The notes beneath the pieces were generated by a model that ran no database searches, was not told the DNA's origin, and was given only the letters and a program-made list of their open reading frames with translations. From Spongospora subterranea f. sp. subterranea (taxonomy: Eukaryota; Endomyxa: Phytomyxea; Phytomyxea; Plasmodiophorida), in NCBI GenBank assembly GCA_049724395.1, contig JAUGWO010000013.1:124001-188000 (forward strand): a stretch of DNA of 64,000 nucleotides. Direction: 5' to 3'. Positions 45,526-58,100 of the stretch are shown here, piece by piece. Numbering within the stretch: the first letter of the stretch is position 1; each line of letters begins with the position of its first letter. The translations under genes were made by a program, and so were the position numbers.

Positions 45526-46252
45526 GGCTGAATCTTATCATTTGACCTTGAGGCGAAATCGAACATTTATATTCTCATGTAGGAAATTAACTATTGTAAA
45601 TATTTTTTTGGCCAAAGTCCAATATGTTCAGCGTCTCGTTGTTTCTTCAGGGGTTTCTTTCGCTCTCTCTTTTCCCTCTATTGGCCATATCCTTTGCACG
45701 ATAACGAATTGTCTCCCCGCGACAATATGCTGTATAGGATCTAACACAACCATTACTAACAGATCAAATGAACAGCTAGAAGAGTGAGTGTCAACCAACG
45801 CCAAAGCTTTGGACGAATATACTCAAGAGGATTCGAAAAAAAAAGCTTTTAACAAGCGCTTGACTGTGAAGTTCCAGGTTTCTGACATCTGCAATTGCAG
45901 AGTACGCGTTGTCACTCAGAATATGATATCCATTTAACTTGGCATTGTGACAAGCGAAGTCGCGTGTCCAGGAGCCATCCGTTTGCATGTTATTTTGCGG
46001 ATTGAACGACAGTGGCAATCGTGTGTGCTGTCAATGATCAGATATTAGAGGACCCTTGATATAACAGGTCTGTGCCTGTAGTTGTAACCAACTGCAGTAA
46101 CACGCAACAGGAGTGAGTGTCGTTCCTCCTGGTGACACATTGTATAGTTGTGGCGAGGCCTTTCTCACGATGATGTTACACGGGTTCTTTAGTGATCTTA
46201 TTGCTGTCACATTGTTGACCTCATTATTGTTAAACTAATACCGATATTGATT
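45526..46252. other. Intergenic; no defended gene
   Basis: A minus-strand frame at 46018-45791 contains a coding-like stretch (NGYHILSDNAYSAIADV) that might be a fragment of a transposase or a host exon, but no partner exons were found. The rest would be the promoter of the Kunitz gene. Confidence 0.4.
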
Positions 46253-47423
46253 ATGAAATTATCATCGTTAATCTTGATTGCCATTAATGTGCTTCTGTCC
46301 TTCACCACCGCCGATAATTCCAGTTGGTTCGGGTGGATACGGAACCAGGACAGTTCGGTATGGGCAGGGTTGCTAGTCGGATGGATGTGTCTGTGATGAC
46401 AATAGGTCGTGTTTCAGCCTGATGAGGAAGATGGAATCACAATGACAACGGAAGAAGCTATCGGTACTGAACAGACAGATACTGCGGTGGAATCGGATTA
46501 CCATGGTGGGATCGATAACCAGCAGATTGGTAAAACCGAGGACACCATGATTCTAGAAAGCGTCGCGGAAGTTGAAGCAATACTGATTAGTGCAGGGACG
46601 TCTTTCGAAAACTTGGAAATTGATTTCAGGCAAGAACGCGCCACTGCATTGAACAAGAATTCCAGGACGACTGAAAGCAAAGGTTGGCACCGTTGCTGTA
46701 CATTTCATGGAGATTTTTACCTCTTTCTATTTTTACGTAGCAAGATGTGGCTTAGATGAGAATATGAAAATTTGTAGCAATAAATTCGTTGAAAAAGAAA
46801 GCTACATGAGTTCTGATGCAGAGCTTGCACCGTTCAAACGACAAGGAAAACGACAATCTTCAGAGATTTCTGCTGGGACACCGAGTCAGACGACGAAGGC
46901 AACCGGAGATACCTCAGAGGCAAAAAACGCAGATTCGCCGAAATTGTCTTGGGAGCACACGTCACGATCACCTTATAATCAACACGACCCACACGAAATG
47001 ATCATGGAAGTTGAAGTAAAGCAAAGCATAGAGCAAGATGTAAGAGACGTTATTGATCCACGAAACGTGGGAAAAATAGTGACGTTGTTGATGGAACTGG
47101 ATTGGAGATATCCGACTGAGTATTGCATTGGAGGCGAGGCAGAACGAGGATTATGCACTGGCAACTATTCGCGTTGGTCGTTTTACAAAGATGATGGGGT
47201 TTGCAAACCTTTCGAATATGGGGGTAATTTATAGAAATCCCTACCGGATAATGTCGCACTGATCAACTGAACGCATTCAGGTTGTCTGGGCACCTTGAAT
47301 ATGTTCCTCAGCGAGAACGATTGCATGGATACCTGCATACGTACGCCTCTAGCAAGGATCGAGGTTGAATTGAATCGTATAAACGGTAATGATGACGCTG
47401 AAGCTGAGCCGATGATGATATGA
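46253..47423 (+). CDS. Secreted protein with C-terminal Kunitz (BPTI-type) domain
   Basis: Predicted serine-protease inhibitor or Kunitz-fold effector exported through the ER. Exons 46253-46357, 46406 (or 46418)-46682, 46741-47223 and 47281-47423 give about 335 aa. The first 19 residues (MKLSSLILIAINVLLSFTT) form a clear signal peptide. The middle is acidic, Thr/Glu/Ser-rich and probably disordered, with two or three unpaired-looking Cys. The Kunitz domain at about residues 255-312 has six Cys with spacings 9-15-7-12-3, nearly the BPTI pattern (8-15-7-12-3), plus the FEYGGC block split by the last intron. The residue after the second Cys (P1) is Thr, not Lys/Arg, so trypsin inhibition is unlikely. 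The acidic tail is DDAEAEP. Nothing in the neighbourhood suggests its target. Confidence 0.88.
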
Positions 47424-47662
47424 CACCCGAGTCGATTTTAATCTTCTAAATTGTCACGATCTCGTTTCGTATTTTGTTTATAAAAAAAAGCATGTAATTA
47501 GTATTACAGCAGAATACGCCGATGAATGTCAGTCCGAGAATTTGAAATGGTGATCAAGTCGTCCCTTGTCCGTCGTCCGCATTGCGGACTTGCACTGATT
47601 TCACACCTTTCTGGATCAACATCCCAGCTGTCGCAGTTAGTTTGGCCAGGCCATACGTCGTC
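47424..47662. promoter_or_regulatory. Intergenic region upstream of mitochondrial DnaJ
   Basis: AT-rich 3' UTR of the Kunitz gene (TTATAAAAAAAAGC near 47480), then a short promoter for the DnaJ gene. No specific site can be defined. Confidence 0.35.
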
Positions 47663-49206
47663 ATGGCCTCAACAAGATTGATTTTATCGCGTATACCGCT
47701 ATCAGCGCGGCGATCACCGCGCTTTTCCATCTGTCAAAAACGTGCACTGTTTCACTCATCGCCTTTTTCACATGATAAACATCGGGATCATTACGAAGTT
47801 CTCGGGGTACCCAAAAATGCTTCGGCATCGGATATCAAGCGCGCTTACTATAAACTAGCGAAACAATATCACCCGGATTCTAATTCGGATCCCTCTGCCA
47901 AAGAAAAGTTTACGGCAATCAACAATTCTTATCAAACATTGAGTGACGACACTAAACGAGCGCAATATGACCAGTACGTAATTTTCTCAATAGTTCTTAC
48001 CATAGTTTCAAGTTTGATTTAGATTCGGGCACGCTGCCGAGCAAATGGAGCAAGGCGGAGGAGGCCCATCTGCAGCAAATGTAAAATCGATTGCAGCTTC
48101 GGTTTGTTCTTTCTTACAAGAATATTTCAGGCTCAGGATATATTCTCGCATTTTGAAAGTATGTTTGGATCTGCAATGGGTGGAATGGGCGGTGGTCGTG
48201 CCCGTGGTGCTGAAAGCAGGCGTCCGACTACGGGAAATAATATCCAGACAACATTAAATTTGTCGTTTATGGAAGCGATTCGAGGCGTTAGCAAGGTCTT
48301 GGTGTGTGTGTCCTCGGTAAACCATATTGCTCAGCAAATTGTTTTAGGACATACACATTCGTCGGCATACAACATGCACACCTTGTTCTGGCACCGGAGT
48401 GCAGTCTGGAACACAGCCTAAGCGTTGCCCTCAGTGTGGCGGCGCTGGAGAAATGGCGGTTGCTCAAGGTTGACCGATTTGAAGCTACAGCGATGTTTCT
48501 CAAGCCTGTTTTGTACAGGAATGTTTCATATTGTGATGCCTTGCGACCGCTGCGCTGGTACTGGAACGCGATCGACTCCATGCAGTTCGTGTGCTGGATC
48601 CGGTTCTCAAATCTGAAAGTGCTACCGTTCGCTGTACTATTCCTCCCGGTGTCAGTAATGGCACATCAGTTCGTGTCGTTGGCCAAGGTCGGTTGCATCA
48701 ATGTATATCTATCTGATACATTTTTATTCAAACAACTGCTATCAGGCGACTCTGGCCTTCGCGGTGGAAGTCGTGGGAATCTATTTGTGCAGCTATCAGT
48801 TAGCGAACATCCGATCTTGCACAGGGATGGCCCTGACATCCACGTTGGTGTTGATATTCCTTTCACGACTGCAGTTTTGGGAGGAACTGTAGAGATCCCA
48901 ACTCTGGACGGTATAACATTCGGTTTTCATCCACACACTTTCTCATGAGATGGATCAGGCTCTGCTGATATCAAGATCCCTAGCGGGACACAGCCGAATT
49001 CAAAGCTGATCCTCCGCGGTAAGGGAGCCCCTGACGCGACAAGGCGAGGCCATGTCGGTAATGAATATGTCCATCTCAATGTCATCATGCCGGATTCAAA
49101 GCAGATCACCACAAAGCAAAGAGAACTTCTGCAGGAATACGTACGAGAACAAGAGAGAGCACAGACCCATCCAATCTGTTGTGAAAAAGATCAAAGATTT
49201 CATTAA
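47663..49206 (+). CDS. Mitochondrial DnaJ co-chaperone (Mdj1/DNAJA3 type)
   Basis: A type I J-protein that stimulates mitochondrial Hsp70. Exons 47663-47973, 48023-48080, 48131-48295, 48348-48468, 48519-48687, 48746-48910 and 48959-49206, about 411 aa. The N-terminus is Arg/Ser-rich ([24 protein letters not shown]), typical of a mitochondrial targeting sequence. The J domain follows with [14 protein letters not shown] and HPD in QYHPDSN. Next comes a Gly-rich linker, then a zinc-finger domain with [24 protein letters not shown] and CSSCAGSG, and the C-terminal substrate-binding region ([23 protein letters not shown]). One frame break: after GSGSQ at about 48610 an extra A in an AAA run shifts the frame; dropping it gives SESATVRCT. 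All other joints are in phase. Confidence 0.88.
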
Positions 49207-49454
49207 AGGAATATAATGGTACATTGTCCAAAAAAAATACATCAATTCTGGGTCTTGAACCGGGCTTGTTGGTCGAATTGTTTGGATATCACAACATATC
49301 GCTGATTTGACATCAAAGTTATATTTGCCCAACAAACTCGTAAAGCGTCGATCAATGAGGGCGATGCCCGTTTGATCTGTGTATAACGATCTGTCAAATG
49401 TGGCGTTATTGTGTGTCAGTGCCGGTACTCATTCTCATTCATTAATTGTTCGAG

Positions 49455-49987
49455 ATGATGTCGGCCCTTGTCATAGATGTTGCCCCTAGGGCAGACCAGA
49501 TACACGAATATCTACAGAATATCGGGCCCACTTTCGATGTTGGGGTTCCACCAGAATGGATAAGGTTGCTAAAGGAGATGGCACCCATTGAGCCTGCAAA
49601 ATCGATGCTGATGGATGCACAGGATTCGTCAAAGTGATCACATAGGCTGTGCTACCGCTAGAATCGCCATATCCCAAAGCCATTAACTCTCTTGTTGCTT
49701 CTCTAAGAAGGTTTGCCGAAGCAATATTGATACACAATATTGGATCCCTTTCAATTAACTGCATGGTGGCTCTCCTATGGCCTGTTCATTGCATCAATGT
49801 GTGTGAGATCGAGGATGTGGAGCGGCAACATTCAAATCCCTCACAACCGAGCACAAACATTCAAAGCGTTGTCGTCCGAGCAACAGAGGAATCTAGCAGA
49901 AAATGCGAAATCGAGGTTGTCGCCGGTGAGTCGTTCCTTTTATCACAGAGATATAAAATGAAACCTGCAGCTTCTTGTCGCAGTTGA
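49455..49987 (+). other. Short unassigned open frames, possibly a small gene
   Basis: An ATG at 49455 opens a 61-codon frame (ending SMLMDAQDSSK) in which GT at 49635 could be a donor. Downstream frames 49649-49987 carry a Ser/Thr/Glu-rich region (LESPYPKAINSLVASLRR) or, in another frame, a hydrophobic stretch (LTAWWLSYGLFIASM). The frames cannot be joined confidently. Might be a small gene of unknown function, or noise between DnaJ and ARP5. Confidence 0.25.
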
Positions 49988-50251
49988 AGGATCGCGCCAA
50001 CGCCTAAATGCCCAATGTATCCATTACTTGAGTTTTGGTGCGAATCAAGCACATTACCAGGTGACTAAGGTATCTACGTTTTACTCTACGAATCAACACC
50101 CAGGTAAAGTAATGAGAAGTGAATGTATTTCACCATTCAACTTTCATCTTGAAGTTGCAGAGGCGTTCTGTAGTTGTCGTCGTTGGCCCCAGAGATTCCC
50201 GAACTCTTTAACCTCCACGGCATTCGGCCATTCGGGGTCAGTGTGTCCCTG

Positions 50252-53200
50252 ATGTTCTTGTACGACATCGGTGCTGTCGAAAGCGCCCCCGTTCAGTATT
50301 CGTCGTTTCAGGATTTACTTGTTCCGTTCAAGGTTCAGAAACCTGCACGTACTGCGAAAACTGTGCCAATAGTTGTCGATAATGGATCCTTTGAGATGCG
50401 AGCGGGGTTCGCCAACTGCAGTGAACCCTCCGGTCAGAAGCCCCAGGTCCATCGATTGTATTGATATGACTCAGTTTCGATTTGCTTCTCACAGTTCAAT
50501 TCCAAAATCGCATATTGCCCCCGCGGACAAGGCCTCAAAACGCAACTGGTTCAATTAATCCAAGTGCGTTGAACTTTGATCGCGTTGGTGATCAAATCAG
50601 CCAAGAAGATTGGAATAAGGACAAGTACTTCAAGAGCGCTTTCGAATCAAATGTTCCCTGTAATTTTTCCAACATGGTACTCCTTATGTTTTACTACAAT
50701 GATGTTCCCAACGAATAGAGTTGTAGGAAGTTCTACTTGATTATTCGTTTAGCAAACTCGGGTTATCAAATGATACTCCTGTGGATCACCCTATCGTCAT
50801 GACGGAGCCATTAGCTTGTCCAGAATACTCCCGGTCGCACGCCTATGAGCTCTTGTTTGAAACTTATGGCACACCGCAAATAGGTTTGTATCGCTAATTC
50901 TCTCTATACGATCATTGTCTGAACGTGCTTCAATTCAGGCTTTGGAGTGGATTCTCTTTTTTCGTACTCGTACAACGCTTTGCAACCTAACCAGCAATTG
51001 AACCCCGATCTCGGTCTGGTGATGTCTTGCTCAAACGAGGTATGGTGTTAGATTGCGATTTTGTGTTGGTTTTCATAAAAGTTTGACTTATTCAGGTCTC
51101 CCATGCTATCCCAATATGGGGTGGCGCTCCCGTGATATCTTGCGCTGTTCGCATGTCGTATGGGGGATTCCATTTGATTGATCACTTATATCGCTCCGTT
51201 TGTATCCAAGTACTCACGTTGTTGCTGTTTTTGACAAAGAAAATTATTCAATAAGTTTTCGTAAGGTGCCACATGAATCCCAGGCTGCTTTATTTTCGTC
51301 ACGCTGTCAAGAAATTCTTCGCAGATACTGCTACGTATCCCTGGATTTTCCGAAAGAGCTTGAGGTTTTTGTTTTCTTGTCTAGTTCACCTATGTTAAGT
51401 AATGAAACCTTATGTCAGATGTATTGCGGTCGCGAAGAACCCTCAGTAATACTTTCCTTGCCCGCCGATTTGTCCCATAGTCAACAAAAAGCGATTCTTA
51501 GTGAGGTGCTGATTGTAGAATCCATTGCCAAAATATCAAGTGCTTTAATTTTTACAGGAGGAAAGACGGCAACGTGATGAACGGCAACATGCACAAGCAG
51601 AGAAGTTGAAGCTTCTCGGGAGGGAAAGGCGAGAAGCCGCATTCCGCGGTCAACAGGACACATTGGCGGCGTATGTAAAGCTATCCGATGATCGCAAAGA
51701 CGGAGCTATCACAGAAGAAGAATTCGCTGTTGGGATTCAGTTTTTTGTAATGCCCTGTTTTTGTAACATACAAATGTGTTTTAGAGACGCATTAGTGTCG
51801 GAGGATTTGATGACGAGGAAGATTTCGTCAAAGCGTTTCAGGCCCTTCAAAAAAAAGTATTATCATTTCTATTTCCCTATTATTCACAAATTTAAAACTG
51901 CTTCACTAGGTGGATGTCCAGCTTATTAAACGTGGCGAAGTCAAGGATGATAATATGACAACTCGTGTTAAGGTAAAAATTCAATTTTTCATTAAATTTA
52001 AATTTTTAGTGATCCTAGGAAGAAACGAGTCTGAATCTGATCGACATTCCTGACGAGCAACTTACGGAGGTAGGTCCTCTGTGTTGTTCTGTTCTATAAT
52101 TTTTAACTTTTCTTTAGGAAGAGAGAAAGACGAAACGCGTTCAGAGAATGTTAAAAGGGAGCTCGGAGGCGAGAATAAAGAAAAAGGAGGAGAAAGCTAG
52201 AAGGCAAGAACAGCAAGTACGTTTTTCAGCTTTTTTTTGTGTTATTGTGTATAATCTGTAATATTTCAGGATCAAGAGCATGCCGAACTAACCGCTGCCT
52301 TTACAGCAGATCCTGTGGAATTTCTTGGGAGCATGAGATCGACATTGGAAATAGTCAAGGCTCGACGCAAAAGTCGTTTGACCTCGACGGCACCTGCCAT
52401 TAGTGGTCCTACCACAACATCTGGTCGAAGGACAATTGCTGCTAATAGGCAACGAGCTTCAGTACTTGCTAAAATGGGTAAAACTGACATTATAACCATG
52501 CATCAACGTTGAAACAGTGTCATAGGCACTGGTACAATGGAAGGCTCCACTTTTGGAGCAGACGACAACGATTGGGATATATATCGAACTGTTGCTGCTG
52601 CAGACCAGGTTGACCACTCGTTACGATCTAATTCGTCCCTCGTTACTTTCTCGGGTTTTTTTAATCTGTAGGGTGATGGCCAGGCGGACTTAAGCGATCT
52701 AGAGGACCAGGAGGAGATCAAACGAATTGAAGGCATCTTACTTGAATTTTCGCCTTCGCAGTTACGTTTCGCATTGCTCTGTAAAAAGTGGACAATGGTT
52801 ATAACGTTTACAATTCTAGGACTGCTAAGAATGCCACAACGTCTTTCCCACATCGCAGCGATTTCCACCCGAAGATCGGTCTCAATAGTCAAAGAATCAG
52901 AACACCCGAAATCCTTTTCCAGCCATCCATAATCGGAATCGGTATGAGTGGGTTAGTTAATGTTATTATACAGGGCACCAATCTCTGTACAGACCAAGCA
53001 GGCATATCTGAAGTGCTTCAAGTGGTACTGTCCAGAATGTCGCCGGTTCAGGCGCTATCAATGTGCGAAAACATTTTCCTATGTGGTGGCGTCTCGTGGA
53101 TTCCAGGTGTTTCCGAACGCGTGCTTGCTGAGATGGTTTCATCCCGACCTACTGGTTCAAAGGTTTCTGTTAAAAGAGCTATTGATCCTTCTGTAGACGC

Positions 53201-53429
53201 CTGGCGTGGAGCCGCTCATTGGGCAAATGAGGATCCTGTTTATGGTTGGTCTGACAATTCTATTCGATATTTTCACAATGTCTGAACATAGCACATAGTA
53301 TCTCGTCGTGAGTACGAAGAACTGGGTCCCAATTACATCAAGGAACACCGATTTGGTAACACCTTGATGCCGCCAACCAAGACACCATCTACTGAAACAA
53401 GACAGCAAGGTACAAAACGCCGACGATAA
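50252..53429 (+). CDS. ACTR5: Actin-related protein 5 (ARP5/ACTR5, INO80 complex)
   Basis: A subunit of the INO80 chromatin remodeller. The first exon (50252-50432) contains PIVVDNGSFEMRAGFA, the ARP/actin nucleotide-binding opening. Exon 2 begins at 50495. Later exons carry KSAFESNVP, DHPIVMTEPLACPEYS, FGVDSLFSYSYN and RMSYGGFHLIDHLY. A long charged insertion typical of ARP5 follows (LGRERREAAFRG, IPDEQLTEEERKTKRVQ, STFGADDNDWDIYR). The actin fold then resumes with TPEILFQPSIIG, QAGISEVLQVV, NIFLCGGVSWIPG and DAWRGAAHWA. The last intron (about 53244-53310) restores SRREYEELGPNYIKEHRFG at the C-terminus. One frame break occurs at the TTT run near 51200; one more T gives YPSTHVVAVFD. The family insert and C-terminal EYEE motif identify ARP5 rather than actin. 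Confidence 0.9.
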
Positions 53430-54045
53430 AACAAATAATTATAGAACCGTGTCATCAAATCTGTGTCTACAAGACTTGAATCGAATATGTTTCGCGCATT
53501 TTGGTTTTTGATCATGTCTCGTTGCGTGTATTGTTGTTAACTGAGCTATGACGTTTGAAATCAACGGCGACTTGACGAATATAATGTGAAAACCTTTCAT
53601 CAAATTGCTACGACGTCGGTAACCGGACAGTCTGCTCCCCGAGCGACAATGCGATATAATGGTAGCATGCACTGTCGTTGAGCTACACCACACCCAATGA
53701 AAAGCAAATATTAATGGGACCATTACAAAGCCTGATCCTCCAGGGCCTGTGATTTTTGAAATTAGCCAGGGCCAGGGCCATAATCTCTAACTGTTTGTCA
53801 GAGAGATCGGTTGATCAAACACTGTGCTGAATTTGATGGTCGGCTTGACCGTCCTCTGGAGACTGGTACTGTACGAGAAATGACTGTACATAGATGTCCA
53901 ATTCGGAGTCCCGAAAGTCCGTAACTATGAAAGTGCCAAATACCGCACTTTATCACAACAGAGGACGATAGCGATAGTGCTCACACCTATCATCGCCAGA
54001 ATCGGCCCCTTTTTCTGTCGTCGAATCTCCAGCAGTTCAATTCTG
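53430..54045. other. Intergenic spacer, no gene seen
   Basis: Between ARP5 and MsrA. Short minus-strand ORFs are without recognisable content. A repeated cagggcc word occurs at 53740-53780. An in-frame non-ATG extension upstream of MsrA (53977-54045, Arg/Ser-rich) could be a cryptic targeting sequence only if a non-ATG start or an upstream exon is used. Confidence 0.4.
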
Positions 54046-54973
54046 ATGGGAGACGTGGCGTCTAAATCAGGAGGGGGCCTTAAACACTTTGTTTTAGGAA
54101 CGCCCTTATCCTACGAAACCATATCGAAATCTAATCCGAATGCGAAACGGGCTGTTATGGCAACTGGCTGTTTTTGGGGATCAGAAAAGACGTACTGGCC
54201 ATACCTGTATAGAGCCTGATCCTGTAATTGTAATAACCCGTTTTCTGCAGGTTTTGGAGATTACCGAAAGGGATCATATCCACATCAGTTGGATATTGTG
54301 GTGGGAAATCATCAGATCCACCTTCCTATGAATTCGTCTGTTCCGGAACCACTGGTCACGCCGAAGCCGTACAGGTCGTGTACGACCCGAACCAGGTCTC
54401 ATATGTGGATTTATTGAGGTCTGCCACCCCAACCACGATTCGATCTGTGAGAATGGCGCTGACAATTGGTCGTCTGTAGGGCATTCTGGGAAAGTCATGA
54501 TCCAACGCAGGGAGACGGTCAGGGAGGGGATAGAGGGACCCAATATCGCAGCGCCATCTACTACACCGACGATGACCAACGAAAACTCGCTAAGTCCAGT
54601 AAATCGGCGTATCAGAACGCGCTGAAAGCTGCAGGGAAAATGGCGGATATAACGACGCAGATCGATAAGTTGGATAAATTCTTCATTGCTGAAGATTATC
54701 ATCAGTAATATCGATTTCGACACCCCGCCGCCCTTTGTTGCGTTTTGATTGATTCTCAGGCAATACTTGGCCAAACCAGGCAATCGACAATACTGTTCTG
54801 CACAGCCACAAAGCATATCGTTGCCGGACTATAGTCAATGGGCTCCAGCAGATATCTCCCCAATACACCATCCGACATTATCGCAGCGCTTCTGGCAGGA
54901 GCATGGCCCAAAACCACACTGTGTCATTAACTCACCAAACACTCCAATAAAATGGCTCAGCGATGCGCCCTAA
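54046..54973 (+). CDS. MSRA: Peptide methionine sulfoxide reductase A (MsrA)
   Basis: Reduces methionine-S-sulfoxide in proteins. Exons 54046-54191, 54251-54418, 54480-54704 and 54760-54973 give 250 aa, all in phase. The catalytic motif [11 protein letters not shown] is assembled across the first splice junction, with catalytic Cys in GCFW. Next come VGYCGGK, the substrate block [25 protein letters not shown], then [28 protein letters not shown] and DYHQQYLAKPG near the end, with a Cys in QYCSAQ that may resolve the disulfide. The C-terminus extends about 35 residues past the usual core (from LPDYSQWAP). Start at ATG 54046. Confidence 0.93.
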
Positions 54974-55195
54974 ACTCCAATCATTGCACCGGATTCCCTA
55001 AAACAAAACCGAATCCGTTGCAATGGAAAAAGGTTGTTAGTCGTGGTGTAACAATGTTCTGCCAGGTCATGTTGGGCAGATCAGCAGTTACGGACTGTAA
55101 CGAATGGGCGGCCACAGTCGTCCACGGCAGTTGGCTGGATCAGGGGCCCATCGCCAGGCAGGGCAGGCAGGCAGCAACCCCCGTCCGATATTGAT

Positions 55196-58100
55196 ATGCT
55201 GAGGCGGGCGGTGAACCGTATTGGCAGATATCGATATAGTGTGAAAACCGGTAAACCATCGATAGAACAGCAATATCAACGGAAGAATCCACGAGAACAT
55301 GTTAGCGCCATCCTGTTTCCTTGTCGTTTGACGAATGGGTTGAGATGAGGGCGGTGTGTGCTGTATGTAGGTGTTGCTAAGGCCAGAGGTGTATGTTGGC
55401 CCATTGGATGTCCAGTCCAGACAGCTGTGGGTTTGGGACACCGACCGGAACAGGATCGTCAATCGCCTTATTCAATACGTCCCTGGCCTTTACAAGATCT
55501 TCGACGAGATCCTGGTCAATGCCGCCGATAACCAATGCCGAGACGTTTCGGCACAGGCGGCGATGTCCTATATCAAAGTGGATATTGATGAAAATAGTGG
55601 ATCTATCTCTATTGAAAATGATGGCCACGCTCTACCTGTTGTTCTTCATTCATCAGAAAAAATGTCAGGACGGCCATCAACTGATTTTCGGCGATTATCG
55701 TTGTTGATTGGGTTTCGCATTGTTCAGGTATATCCCAGAATTGCTTTTCGGTCATCTGTTGACGTCCAGCAATTACGACGATGGTCAAACCCGGTTTACT
55801 GGTGGTCGTCATGGGTAAATGTCCTTTGTGTTTCGGATTGGCATCATCACGACCAAACATAGCTGATCGGCTCTCCATTCCTTAGATATGGCGCCAAACT
55901 CGTCAATATATTCTCCAAGTACTTCCGCGTTCAGGTCTACGATGGCGATCGCCGCCTGGAATTCAACCAGATCTACACCGACAACATGGCCAAACGCTCC
56001 CCGGCCAGTATTGTGGCCAGGGCACCCCAACCCGACCAATCCCACAGCTGGACACGAATCACATTCCATCCTGACATGAAGCGATTCGGCTGTCAAGGGT
56101 TCGACCCCGATATGCTATCGTTGATGCGCCGGCGCGTAGTCGACGTCGCCGTTTGCCATCCCGACCTAAACGTGTTCCTGAACGGGGACACAATCACGGT
56201 GCCGAGTCTAACCGGCTACATGGCGCTACACGACGGCCTAAACCCGGACGAGTTCGTCACCCTGGAGCTGAACGATCGGTGGAAGGTCGGGATCGGGCCA
56301 TCGTACGCCAAGAAGTTCCAGCAGACCAGCTTCGTGAACAATATCGCCACATTACGGGGCGGATCGCATGTTGAACGTGTGCTGAACCAGGTCCGGTTGG
56401 CGCTATGCGAGACGGTCAAGAAGAATAATGTGGTGATATCGGCACAACACGTTCGGGACCTATTACACCTATTCGTCATCTGCAAAATCCCTAATCCCAG
56501 CTTTGAATCGCAGACCAAAGTTCGTTTTGACCACGTTTCCATCATTAACAACCGCTTATCCCAATTTTGTTCGATATCAGGAGATGCTGACCACGAAAGA
56601 CGCCGATTTCCTGTCCGATTCCGCCCTGAAACCTTCCGATCTTCTTAGTGTCACCGGTAATGATCATATTATTCAGCTAATAATGAACGCCGCCTCCCGC
56701 CAACAAGCACAAGTGATTCGCAAATCCGACGGTCGCAAAACACGTCATGTCATTTCTCTCCCGTCAACTCGTTCATTGTTTGTCGCTGAAATCGGTTTAC
56801 CAGATTCTCGTACCGAAACTGGAAGACGCAAATTTCGCTGGTGGTCGTCGGGCGTCGGAATGCTGCCTGATTTTAACAGAAGGGGATTCGGCAAAGGCGT
56901 TGGCTGTTAGCGGTCTATCGGTATTGGGCAGAGACACATTCGGGGTCTATCCACTAAAGGGAAAGGTTCTCAACGTTCGTGAAGCGACCCCTAATCAGTT
57001 GATGAACAATCAGGTCATCGGTATCGCCATCTCGGCATGATCACACCATTGATTTGGCGTGTTTTAGGAGTTCATCGCTCTGAAGAAGATCCTGGGTCTA
57101 CAGAGCGGGAAGGTGTACGATAACCTGACCAGTCTTCGATATGGGAAGATCATGTTGATGGCCGATCAGGATCACGACGGATCGCATATCAAGGTCGCTT
57201 TCCCGTCCCCATTTTCCCTGATCTCCATCGTCCTGATGTCTGTCCTGGCAGGGACTCGTCATCAACCTGTTCCACCGGTTCTGGCCCGAGCTGCTCCGCC
57301 AACCGGGATTCCTAACGCAGTTCGTGACCCCAATCGTTATCGCCAGAAAGGGCGCCGAACGGAAACAGTTCTTCACGATGCCGGAATTCGTTGAATGGCG
57401 CCAAACCCATCCGGATTGGACCACGAAATACTATAAAGGCCTGGGTAATGTCCAATGATCTTGTCGATTTCCCCCGCCCGTCGGCCGGTTTCCTAAATGT
57501 GAATCCCCTGATTATTTCAGGGACCAGTACGAGCGCCGAGGCCAAACAGTATTTCAGCAACCTGTCGACGCACGAGGTGGCGTTCACGTTTGGCGAATCG
57601 GCTGTGGACGACGATCTGATCGATCTGTGCTTCAACTCGACCCGGGCTGGCGATCGTAAATCATGGCTGGCCGAGATCACCCCCGATACTCATATCGATT
57701 ACACCAAAGGTGTTCCATGACCGGTCTCCCCCCACACCTCTCACCACGTCTGCTTAATCTGGCATCCATCGCAGGGTTTATCACGTTGAACGATTTCGTC
57801 AACAAAGAGTTCATACTCTTCTCGATGGCTGACAACGTTCGCTCGATACCATCGTTGGTCGACGGTCTCAAACCCGGACAGCGTAAAATCCTGTTTTCCT
57901 GCTTCAAACGCAAACTGTTCAATGAGATTAAAGTGGCCCAACTGGCTGGATATGTCGCAGGTATCACAACTCGATTGCCAATAATTCGTCTTGATTAGGT
58001 TATTACGGTTTCATTGTGTCAAACGTTCTGTTTGGGCACGTTCTGTTTGGGCAGTTTCAGGCCCTTTTTTTCCCTTCGAACAATGCAGTTCCTGTCACTA

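Noticed and set aside
45791-46018. Minus-strand gene divergent from the Kunitz gene
   Set aside because: One coding-like stretch only; no start, no adjoining exons, no recognisable family.
52960-52985. 18-nt intron in ARP5 (GTTAAT...ACAG)
   Set aside because: The frame is open without splicing and other introns are all longer than about 45 nt.
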